A stretch of DNA of 23,326 nt from the NCBI GenBank assembly GCA_002409675.1, contig DHOB01000019.1, positions 1 through 23,326 on the forward strand. Reading direction: 5' to 3'. Source of the DNA: Ruminococcaceae bacterium UBA5401 (lineage in GTDB: Bacteria > Bacillota > Clostridia > Oscillospirales > Acutalibacteraceae). The translations under genes were made by a program, and so were the position numbers. The stretch's first letter is position 1; the number at the start of each line of letters is the position of its first letter. Below, in pieces: positions 1 through 5,954 of the stretch. The notes below the pieces were generated by a model. The model was not told the origin of the DNA. It made no database searches and worked only from the letters and a program-made list of their open reading frames with translations.

Positions 1-225
1 AACGGCAGGTACGCATGGACGGTGAAGGTCGGCGAGAAAGGACAGATTGTGATTCCGAAAGAGGCGCGGGATATCTTCGGCATCCGGCCGGGCGACACGC
101 TGATTGTTCTGGCGGACAGAAAGCGCGGCATCGCGATTCCGCCGAAGGGGCTGTTTGCGGAGCTGTCCCGGACGATTTTTTCCGGCCCCGCACCGGAGAA
201 AGGCGGCAAAGACGGCCATGGCTGA
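1..225 (+). CDS. AbrB/MazE/SpoVT-type DNA-binding protein, 5' end missing
   Basis: The reading frame is open from the first base, so the true start lies upstream of the window. An internal GTG at 22 is unlikely to be the start because the preceding in-frame residues (RYAWTVKVGEKGQIVIPKE) already belong to the swapped-hairpin fold. The GxIVIPKEAR and F-x-I-x-PGD signatures are those of AbrB/SpoVT transcription factors, which bind DNA as small dimers. After the domain there is a tail of about 30 residues rich in Pro, Gly and Lys. The stop lies inside the start of the next gene (ATGGCTGA, 8-base overlap), so the two are probably co-translated. The target is unknown; autoregulation is common in the family, but nothing visible here proves it. 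Confidence 0.82.
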   Translation, partial: NGRYAWTVKVGEKGQIVIPKEARDIFGIRPGDTLIVLADRKRGIAIPPKGLFAELSRTIFSGPAPEKGGKDGHG

Positions 226-1318
226 AACGGCGTCCGTTCCCGGGAGGAAAAAGTACCTCGACAATCTGCGCTCCTGCACCGTCCTGCTGGTCGTGCTCTA
301 CCACGTGGTGTACCTGTTCAACAGCGCGGGGGTGCCGTCCGGCATCCCCGTGCGGGGCGTCCCCGCGGCGGACGCCCTCGAATACTTCGTGTACCCGTGG
401 TTCATGTGCCTGATGTTCGCGGTCGCGGGCATCAGCGCGCGGTACTCCCTGCAGGCGCGCGGCGGCCGCCGGTTCGCCCGCGAGCGGGTGCGCAGGCTGA
501 TAGTCCCGTTTTTCGGGAGCATGTTCCTGCTCGGCTGGCTCAACGGCTGGGTCATCTCGCACTATGTGGACATGCTGGGCGGGCGGCGGGTGCCCGGCTT
601 CGTGCGGTACCTGGTCTACTGCCTGGCGATAGGGCCCGTGTGGTTCCTGCTGGAGCTGTTCGCGGCCTCGATGGTTCTGCTGCTGCTGCGCGGGCTCGAC
701 CGGAACGACCGCCTGTGGGCGCTGGCGGGCAAAGCGAACCTGCCCGTTCTGCTGCTGCTCGCCCTGCCGGTCTGGGGGTCCTCGTTCCTGCTGAACGTGC
801 CGGTCGTCACCGTGTTCCGCAACGGCATCTACTGGCTCACGTTCCTGCTGGGCTACTATGTTTTCTCGCACGAAGAGGTGCTGGCCAGGCTCCGGCGGGC
901 GGGCGTCCCGCTCCTGATTGCCGCGGCCGCGCTGGGGTGCGTGCAGGTCCGGCGGTTCTTCGGCACGGATTACACCGCCGACGCGTGCCTGCAGCACCCG
1001 CTGACCAACCTGTACGCCTGGCTGATGATTCTGGCCCTGCTGGGGTGCGCCCAAAAATGGCTGGACCGGAGCAGCAAACTGACGGAGTACCTGAAAAAGC
1101 GCAGCTTCGGGATTTTCGTGTGCCACTACCCCATTCTGGTCACGCTCGCCTATTTCATCCTCACGTATGCGCGCGTTCCGTTCCCGGCGGTCTACTTTGT
1201 GCTGCTGCCCCTCACGCTCGCCGCGGCGCTGCTGTTCTACGAAGCGACCGGCAGAATCCCGGTCGTGCGCTTCCTGCTGTACGGCATCCAGAAAAAGAGC
1301 GGGGCTTCAAAGAATTAG
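218..1318 (+). CDS. acyltransferase-3 family membrane protein
   Basis: A 366-residue multi-pass membrane protein of the acyltransferase-3 family. Such enzymes move acetyl or other acyl groups onto surface sugars, peptidoglycan, lipids or antibiotics. After a short basic N-terminus (RKKYLDNLRS) the first membrane helix carries VVLYHVVYLF, whose His (about residue 29) matches the family's conserved N-terminal His. About ten hydrophobic helices follow, and the last loop is basic. The ATG at 218 is preferred over in-frame starts further upstream because it has a purine-rich GGAGAAAGGCGG site before it and overlaps the stop of the AbrB-like gene. The acceptor cannot be told from sequence. Its stop codon lies inside the CIRCE element of the next gene. 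Confidence 0.85.
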   Translation: MAETASVPGRKKYLDNLRSCTVLLVVLYHVVYLFNSAGVPSGIPVRGVPAADALEYFVYPWFMCLMFAVAGISARYSLQARGGRRFARERVRRLIVPFFGSMFLLGWLNGWVISHYVDMLGGRRVPGFVRYLVYCLAIGPVWFLLELFAASMVLLLLRGLDRNDRLWALAGKANLPVLLLLALPVWGSSFLLNVPVVTVFRNGIYWLTFLLGYYVFSHEEVLARLRRAGVPLLIAAAALGCVQVRRFFGTDYTADACLQHPLTNLYAWLMILALLGCAQKWLDRSSKLTEYLKKRSFGIFVCHYPILVTLAYFILTYARVPFPAVYFVLLPLTLAAALLFYEATGRIPVVRFLLYGIQKKSGASKN

Positions 1319-1341
1319 CACTCTTACTGTTAGACTGCTAA
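1315..1341 (+). promoter_or_regulatory. CIRCE element (HrcA operator)
   Basis: The two 9-base arms are TTAGCACTC (1315-1323) and GACTGCTAA (1333-1341), separated by nine bases. The CIRCE consensus is TTAGCACTC-N9-GAGTGCTAA, so 17 of 18 arm positions match. CIRCE is the binding site of the heat-shock repressor HrcA. The left arm overlaps the acyltransferase stop codon at 1316-1318. The next gene downstream is hsp20, which is therefore likely HrcA-repressed (inference). hrcA itself is not in the window. Confidence 0.88.
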
Positions 1342-1343
1342 AG

Positions 1344-1397
1344 TTTACGATTTGGCAAATAATATTTCATATTTTATTCATAATTTCCCGATATACT
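1344..1397 (+). promoter_or_regulatory. A+T-rich promoter region of hsp20 (exact boxes uncertain)
   Basis: Directly after the CIRCE the sequence turns strongly A+T-rich, unlike the surrounding DNA. Candidate elements are TTTACG (1344) with CATATT (1368), TTGGCA (1352) with TATTCA (1375), and a TATACT at 1392 without a convincing -35. None is close enough to consensus to choose. Any of them would put the CIRCE just upstream of, or touching, the -35 region. Confidence 0.35.
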
Positions 1398-1472
1398 GAA
1401 GGCGTCGAGAGGGATCGGGAAAGGTCCCTGAAGATAAAATCTTGCGGATTTTGTGTTTAGGGGGTTGATTGT

Positions 1473-1895
1473 ATGTTTGATCTGGTTCCTTTTGAGCGCA
1501 CCAACAGCCTGTTCGACACCTTCGACCGGATGCTGGGCGACAGCTTCTTCGGCGGCACGGAGAGCGACTGGGCGCCCTGCCGCTCGGACATCGTCGACGA
1601 AGGGGACAGGTACGTCCTGCGGGCCGACCTGCCCGGCTTCAGCAAAGACGAAATCAGTGTGAACGCAGAGGGCAATCAGCTCACGATTTCGGCCGAGCGG
1701 AAGGAAGACAAAAAGGAAGACAAAAAGAATTACATCCGCCGCGAGCGCAGGTACGGCAAGCTGAGCCGCAGCTACGCCATCCACGGCATCGACGCCGGCA
1801 AAATCAGCGGCGCGTACAGCAACGGGGTCCTGGAGCTGCAGCTGCCGAAACTGGAAGAAGCCAAAACCAAGACGCGCAAAGTGCAGATCCAGTGA
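1473..1895 (+). CDS. small heat-shock protein, Hsp20/alpha-crystallin family
   Basis: A 140-residue ATP-independent chaperone that binds unfolding proteins in the cytoplasm. The N-terminal arm is rich in Phe (about residues 1-30). The alpha-crystallin domain spans about 38-126, with ADLPGF (51-56) and GVLELQLPK (118-126), and a charged KEDKKEDKK loop lies between its strands. The C-terminus ends in KVQIQ, in which V-Q-I matches the I/V-x-I tail motif used in oligomer assembly. The ATG at 1473 follows a GGGGG Shine-Dalgarno stretch. It is a single-gene unit with a CIRCE element upstream and a terminator downstream. Confidence 0.95.
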   Translation: MFDLVPFERTNSLFDTFDRMLGDSFFGGTESDWAPCRSDIVDEGDRYVLRADLPGFSKDEISVNAEGNQLTISAERKEDKKEDKKNYIRRERRYGKLSRSYAIHGIDAGKISGAYSNGVLELQLPKLEEAKTKTRKVQIQ

Positions 1896-1902
1896 GCCCG
1901 CG

Positions 1903-1932
1903 GAGGTCCGGTCCTGCCGGGCCTCTTTTTTT
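1903..1932 (+). terminator. rho-independent terminator of hsp20
   Basis: A 9-bp stem (GAGGTCCGG pairing with CCGGGCCTC through one G-T pair) encloses a 5-base loop and is followed by seven T. It begins seven bases after the hsp20 stop. Confidence 0.9.
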
Positions 1933-1962
1933 ATCCGAGGCCGACGGCGGAGCCGCGCGCGC

Positions 1963-1994
1963 AAAAAAACAGGGGGCCGGAAAACCGGCTCCCT
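1963..1994 (-). terminator. rho-independent terminator of metNIQ
   Basis: Read on the minus strand, a 10-bp stem (AGGGAGCCGG with CCGGCCCCCT, one mismatch) with a TTTT loop is followed by G and a run of seven T. It lies 34 bases beyond the metQ stop and faces the hsp20 terminator. Confidence 0.9.
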
Positions 1995-2028
1995 GATTCT
2001 TTTCCTTTTTTCTTCAGCGGCCCGCGTC

Positions 2029-2910
2029 TCAGTCGACCGGAACGACGGCCCCGGCGAACGTATCCGTGATATACTTCTTGATTTCGTCGCTCTTGAGCAC
2101 CTCGACCAGCGCCTTGATGTCCTCCCGGTTCTCGTCGCCCTCGCGGACCGCGATGATGTTGGCGTAAGTCTTGGCCGCCTCCGAGTTGGCGTCCTCCGTC
2201 GCGAGCGCGTCCGAGACCTTCAGCCCGCCGGAAATCGCGTAGTTGCCGTTGATGACCGCCAGGTCCACGTCCTGCAGCGAGCGGGCGAGCTGGGCGGCCT
2301 CCAGCTCCTTGAACTTCAGGTTCTTCGGGTTTTCGGCGATGTCCTTCGGCGTGGCCTCAAGGCCCACGCCCTCTTTGAGCTTGAGCAGGTTGTTCGCCTG
2401 CAGCAGCAGCAGCGCGCGCGCCTCGTTGGTCGTGTCGTTCGGCACGGCGACGGTCGCGCCGTCCTTCAGGTCGGCGAGCCTGGCCGTCTTGCCGCCGTAA
2501 ATCCCCAGCGGCTCAAAGTGGATGGCGCCCGCCGAGACGATGTGGGTGCCGTTTTTCTTGTTGAAATCGTCCAGGTACGGCTTGTGCTGAAAGTAGTTCG
2601 CGTCGAGCTGCTTGTCTTCCAGCGCGGTGTTGGGCATCACGTAGTCCGAAAATTCCTTGACTTCGAGCGTGATGCCCTTTTTCTCGAGCTCTTTCGCCGC
2701 TTCGGCCAGGATTTTCGCGTGCGGCGCGGGCGAGGCGCCCACGACCAGCGTTTTGGAGCCGCCCGCCGCAGACGAGGAAGATTCCGACGCGGAAGACGCC
2801 GGCGCGGCGGAAGACGGCGCGGCGCTCGAGGACGCCGCGGAATTGCCCGAGCATCCGGCCGCGGCGGCGGCCAGCGAGGCCGTCAGCAGCAGTGCAATCA
2901 GTTTTTTCAT
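2029..2910 (-). CDS. metQ: D-methionine-binding lipoprotein MetQ (NlpA family)
   Basis: The extracellular substrate-binding component of the MetNIQ methionine importer, 293 residues. A lipoprotein signal peptide ends in AAAAAGC, with the lipid-modified Cys at residue 20. A Ser/Ala-rich linker (about 22-52) would space the domain from the membrane. The NlpA domain starts at KTLVVGASPAPHAKIL and shows the family motifs NYFQHKPYLDDFN, FEPLGIYGGK and VAVPNDTTNEARALLLLQ. The ATG at 2910 is preceded by GGAGGG. It is the last gene of metN-metI-metQ, 37 bases after metI. Substrates other than methionine occur in the family, but the gene order makes methionine most likely. Confidence 0.95.
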   Translation of the reverse strand: MKKLIALLLTASLAAAAAGCSGNSAASSSAAPSSAAPASSASESSSSAAGGSKTLVVGASPAPHAKILAEAAKELEKKGITLEVKEFSDYVMPNTALEDKQLDANYFQHKPYLDDFNKKNGTHIVSAGAIHFEPLGIYGGKTARLADLKDGATVAVPNDTTNEARALLLLQANNLLKLKEGVGLEATPKDIAENPKNLKFKELEAAQLARSLQDVDLAVINGNYAISGGLKVSDALATEDANSEAAKTYANIIAVREGDENREDIKALVEVLKSDEIKKYITDTFAGAVVPVD

Positions 2911-2947
2911 ACTATAGTACCCTCCCTGTTTCTATGGAAAGCAAAGT

Positions 2948-3607
2948 TTATTTTCTCTTGTCGCTCTTTCTCGACGCCTTCATGAAGATTCCCTGCAGAA
3001 TCTGGACCACCACCACGTTGAGCACCAGCGTGACCAGCATCACGTCGTACTGGTAGCGGTAATAGCCGAAGCGGATGGCGATGTCGCCCAGACCGCCGCC
3101 GCCGCAGAACCCCGCCATGGCGGAATAGCCCAGGATGGTGGTGGCGGCGATGGCGCCGCCGACCAGCAGCGAGGGCTTCGCCTCCGGCAGGAGGACCTTC
3201 CGGATAATCTGGAAGGTCGTGGCCCCCATGGACTGGGCCGCCTCCACGACGCCGGGGTCCACTTCCTTTAAAGAGGACTCGACCAGCCGGGCGATGAACG
3301 GCGCGGCCGAAAGCGCGAGCGGCACGATGGCCGCCGTGGAGCCGATGGTCGTCCCCACGACGGCCCGGGTGAACGGCAGGATGGCGATGAGAAGGATGAT
3401 GAACGGAATGGATCGCGCCAGGTTCACGGCGACGTCCAAAATTTTATAGGCGCGGGGATGCGGGCGGGCCCCGCCCGGCGCGAAGACGACCAGCATGATG
3501 CCGAGCGGCAGGCCGATGACATAGGCGAAGAACGTGGATACCGCCACCATATACAGGGTTTCGCCAATACCGTTCAGCATCATCCGCAGCATTGCCTCAT
3601 CCCACAT
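2948..3607 (-). CDS. metI: methionine ABC transporter permease MetI
   Basis: The membrane subunit of the methionine importer, 219 residues, with about five hydrophobic helices. The EAA loop that docks onto the ATPase is at about residues 122-145 (EAAQSMGATTFQIIRKVLLPEA). RSIPFIILLIAILPFTR and the C-terminal YYRYQYDVMLVTLVLNVV segment are typical of MetI. The ATG at 3607 has a strong AGGAGGTGA site and overlaps the end of metN by 11 bases, implying coupled translation. Length is normal for the family. Confidence 0.95.
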   Translation of the reverse strand: MWDEAMLRMMLNGIGETLYMVAVSTFFAYVIGLPLGIMLVVFAPGGARPHPRAYKILDVAVNLARSIPFIILLIAILPFTRAVVGTTIGSTAAIVPLALSAAPFIARLVESSLKEVDPGVVEAAQSMGATTFQIIRKVLLPEAKPSLLVGGAIAATTILGYSAMAGFCGGGGLGDIAIRFGYYRYQYDVMLVTLVLNVVVVQILQGIFMKASRKSDKRK

Positions 3608-4619
3608 TTTCCCTCACCTCCTCGGCGGTCAGGCCGCGCGAGCGGATGTACTCGAACATCTTCCGCGCGGTGTCCCGCTCCTCCGGCAGCTGGACGACCA
3701 TCTGGCCGAACGCCTTGCCGCCGATGTTTTTGGTGTCTGCATACAAAATATTGACCGGCTTTCCGCAGGCCAGCACCATGTTGGCGATGACCGGCTCGAA
3801 GGCGGAGCTGCCGTCGAACACGATGCGCATTCGCCGGCTGCTCCGGAAGCGGTCCACCCGGCCCTCCGGGCAGACCAGGCGGCGGGCGGCCTCGGTCTTC
3901 GGCTTGAAGAAGACGTCCTCCACCCGGCCGCACTCCGCGATGCGGCTGTCGGAGATGATGGCCACGCGGCCGCAGATGGCCTCGATGATGCCCATCTCGT
4001 GCGTGATGACCACAATGGTGATGCCGAGCCGCCGGTTGATGTCCTGCAGCAGGGCGAGGATGGACTTCGTCGTGGTGGGGTCCAGCGCGCTGGTCGCCTC
4101 GTCGCAGAGCAGGACCTTCGGGTCGGTCGCCAGGGCGCGCGCGATGGCGACCCGCTGCTTCTGCCCGCCGGAAAGCTGCGACGGGTAGGAGTCCCTGCGG
4201 TCCGAAAGGCCCACAAGCTCCAGCAGCTGCGAAGCGCGGGCCTTCGCCTTCTCTTTCTTCACGCCGGCGATTTCGAGCGGAAAGCACACGTTGCCCTCGG
4301 CGGTGCGCTGCATCAGCAGGTTGAACTGCTGAAAAATCATCCCCATCGAGCGCCTCGCCCCGCGCACCTCGGCGTCGGTAAGCTTCGAGAGGTCGCGCCC
4401 GTCGAACAGCACCGTGCCGGAAGTCGGCTTCTCCAGCATGTTGATGCAGCGCACCAGCGTGCTCTTGCCCGCGCCGCTCATGCCGATAATCCCGAAAATC
4501 TCGCCCTTCTGAATCGAAAGGTCGATGCCGTTCAGGGCGTGAATCTCCGCCGTATCGGTCTTATAGGTCTTGCTCAGCGAGCGGATTTCGATAATCGGCT
4601 TTTCCGGCACGGCCGCCAT
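3597..4619 (-). CDS. metN: methionine ABC transporter ATP-binding protein MetN
   Basis: The cytoplasmic ATPase that drives methionine uptake, 340 residues. Visible motifs are Walker A GMSGAGKST (46-54), signature LSGGQKQR (149-156), Walker B LLCDEATSALD (170-180) and the switch His (about 207). The C-terminal part (from about 265) is a NIL-type domain, which in MetN proteins binds methionine and shuts the transporter off when the cell is replete. The start has a GGAAAGGGG site. It is the first gene of metNIQ, about 55 bases behind a consensus promoter. Confidence 0.95.
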   Translation of the reverse strand: MAAVPEKPIIEIRSLSKTYKTDTAEIHALNGIDLSIQKGEIFGIIGMSGAGKSTLVRCINMLEKPTSGTVLFDGRDLSKLTDAEVRGARRSMGMIFQQFNLLMQRTAEGNVCFPLEIAGVKKEKAKARASQLLELVGLSDRRDSYPSQLSGGQKQRVAIARALATDPKVLLCDEATSALDPTTTKSILALLQDINRRLGITIVVITHEMGIIEAICGRVAIISDSRIAECGRVEDVFFKPKTEAARRLVCPEGRVDRFRSSRRMRIVFDGSSAFEPVIANMVLACGKPVNILYADTKNIGGKAFGQMVVQLPEERDTARKMFEYIRSRGLTAEEVRENVG

Positions 4620-4662
4620 CCCCTTTCCGGCCCGAATCCATGCGAAGGATATCGAATCTATT

Positions 4663-4675
4663 TATATTAAATATA
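4663..4675. repeat. A+T palindrome at the metN transcription start
   Basis: A perfect 13-base palindrome (TATATT-A-AATATA) lies 5 bases beyond the -10 box, at the expected transcription start. It could be an operator, or simply A+T-rich initial transcribed sequence. Confidence 0.45.
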
Positions 4676-4680
4676 TATGG

Positions 4681-4709
4681 ATTATAGACTTCTGCTTTCA
4701 TTCTGTCAA
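4681..4709 (-). promoter_or_regulatory. consensus sigma-A promoter of metNIQ
   Basis: On the minus strand, TTGACA (4709-4704), a 17-base spacer and TATAAT (4686-4681) match the vegetative consensus at all 12 positions. Start of transcription is expected near 4674, which leaves a leader of about 55 bases before metN. Confidence 0.9.
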
Positions 4710-4737
4710 GGTCTTCCTCCTTCAGCCGCGGAAGACC
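4710..4737. repeat. 8-bp inverted repeat between trmB and the metN promoter
   Basis: Perfect arms GGTCTTCC (4710-4717) and GGAAGACC (4730-4737) are separated by 12 bases. The repeat abuts the -35 box and covers the last codons and stop of trmB. An overlapping hairpin (CCGCGG-AAGA-CCGCGG, 4726-4741) is also possible. No T-run follows on the minus strand, so it is not a standard terminator. It may be an operator for metN or a 3' stem-loop of the trmB mRNA. Confidence 0.45.
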
Positions 4738-5381
4738 GCGGTCAGGGCCTTGATTCCGACCCCTTTCTGCAGGAACATCCGCTCGTGCTCCGTGAGGGCG
4801 CCGCCCGGCTCCCGGCCGGCGTACAGGTCGTCCGTTCTGCGGACGACCTCAAACCCGCACTGCGCGAGGTACCCGAGCGTGTCGGCGAAAAGCGCGGCGT
4901 CGTCCGTCTTGAAGCGCAGCTCGCCGCCGGGCTCCAGAAAGGTCCTGTACTGCAGGAGCTGGCGCGGATGCGTGAGCCGGCGCTTGCGGTGCCGCGGCTT
5001 CGGCCACGGGTTGCAGAAGTTGATGACAATCTGCCGGACGGAATCCTCCGGGCCCATGGCCTCGCCGATGCGCTCGACGTCCATCGCCGTGAGGAGGATG
5101 TTGTCCGGTTCGCGCCCGGCCTCGCGGAACGCCCGCTCGATGTTCCTTTTTGCGGGGCCGAGCACGGTGTCCTTCAAATCCACGCCGATGAAGTTGACCC
5201 GCGGCTCGGCGGGCGCCGTGCCCGCGAGGAACAGCCCCTTGCCGCAGCCCAGCTCCAGGCAGACGGGGTTCTGGCGCGGGAACAGGCTGTGCCACTTCCC
5301 GCGGAAGCGCTGCGGATGCCGCACAAAAAAAGGGCAGGCGTCCAGCTCCGGGCCCGCCCACGCCTTAAAGCGCATCCTCAT
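4722..5381 (-). CDS. trmB: tRNA (guanine46-N7)-methyltransferase TrmB
   Basis: A class I SAM-dependent methyltransferase, 219 residues, that makes m7G46 in the variable loop of tRNA. The SAM-binding motif I is LELGCGKG (42-49), followed by NFIGVDLK. The substrate-side motif reads NFCNPWPKPRHRKRRLTHP (121-139), with Asn where many homologues have Asp before PWPK. The ATG at 5381 is chosen over the upstream in-frame start at 5411 because it forms an ATGA overlap with the stop of the ybaK-like gene and sits at the usual family N-terminus. It is the second gene of the ybaK-trmB pair, and the pair ends close to the metN promoter. Confidence 0.92.
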   Translation of the reverse strand: MRMRFKAWAGPELDACPFFVRHPQRFRGKWHSLFPRQNPVCLELGCGKGLFLAGTAPAEPRVNFIGVDLKDTVLGPAKRNIERAFREAGREPDNILLTAMDVERIGEAMGPEDSVRQIVINFCNPWPKPRHRKRRLTHPRQLLQYRTFLEPGGELRFKTDDAALFADTLGYLAQCGFEVVRRTDDLYAGREPGGALTEHERMFLQKGVGIKALTAVFRG

Positions 5382-5866
5382 GCCGGGCGCGCGCCCCCCG
5401 CGCGCCTGCACACGTCCACCCAGCCGGCGCTGCGCGAGACCGCGGCCAGCTCTTCGCAGCTCAGCCGCACGCAGGAATCCGCGCTGCCGCCCGCCGGGTA
5501 GACCCGGTCGAACCGGCGGAGAGAGACATCTAAGTACACCGCCGCGCCGGGCGGGTTGCCGAACGGGCAGACCCCGCCGACCGGGTAGCCGGTCAGGGGC
5601 TCGACCTCCGCCGGCGCGAGCATCCGCGCCTTGAAGTCGAACCGCGCCTTGAACTTGGCGTTGTCGATTTTGGTGTCGCCCGCCGTGACGACAAGCAGGC
5701 AGCCGCCCGTTCCGTCGTGGAACGAAATCGACTTTGCAATGCGCGCGGGCTCCGTATGCAGGGCCTGCGCGGCGAGCTCCACCGTCGCGCTGGAGACCGG
5801 GAAGACCTGAAGGCGGTCTTCCATCCCGTATTTTTTGAGGTAACTCCGGACTTTTTCGACTGACAT
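5378..5866 (-). CDS. YbaK/ProX-family aminoacyl-tRNA deacylase
   Basis: A 162-residue protein of the YbaK/EbsC/ProX family, stand-alone editing enzymes that hydrolyse mischarged tRNAs such as Cys-tRNA(Pro) or Ala-tRNA(Pro). Conserved features are the Lys in ARIAKSISF (about residue 45), the VTAGDTKIDNAKF stretch and the GYPVGGVCPFG loop (93-103). The ATG at 5866 follows GGGGAAG; the longer open frame up to 5947 lacks homologous sequence and runs into the promoter. It overlaps trmB by 4 bases. Which tRNA it edits cannot be decided here. Confidence 0.88.
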   Translation of the reverse strand: MSVEKVRSYLKKYGMEDRLQVFPVSSATVELAAQALHTEPARIAKSISFHDGTGGCLLVVTAGDTKIDNAKFKARFDFKARMLAPAEVEPLTGYPVGGVCPFGNPPGAAVYLDVSLRRFDRVYPAGGSADSCVRLSCEELAAVSRSAGWVDVCRRAGGARPA

Positions 5867-5915
5867 GCCGCAGTTCGCTTCCCCGTTTTGTGAATTTTCA
5901 ATCGATTTGTGTTTC

Positions 5916-5944
5916 AGTATAGCATATTTCCGGCGGCGCCGCAA
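5916..5944 (-). promoter_or_regulatory. sigma-A promoter of the ybaK-trmB pair
   Basis: On the minus strand there is a TTGCGG, a 17-base spacer and TATACT, with TGC directly before the -10 (extended -10). It lies between the uvrC stop and the ybaK start. Confidence 0.65.
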
Positions 5945-5954
5945 CACCGCAGAA

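Noticed and set aside
4620..4674. SAM riboswitch or T-box in front of metN
   Set aside because: The leader behind the consensus promoter is only about 55 bases and shows none of the conserved elements.
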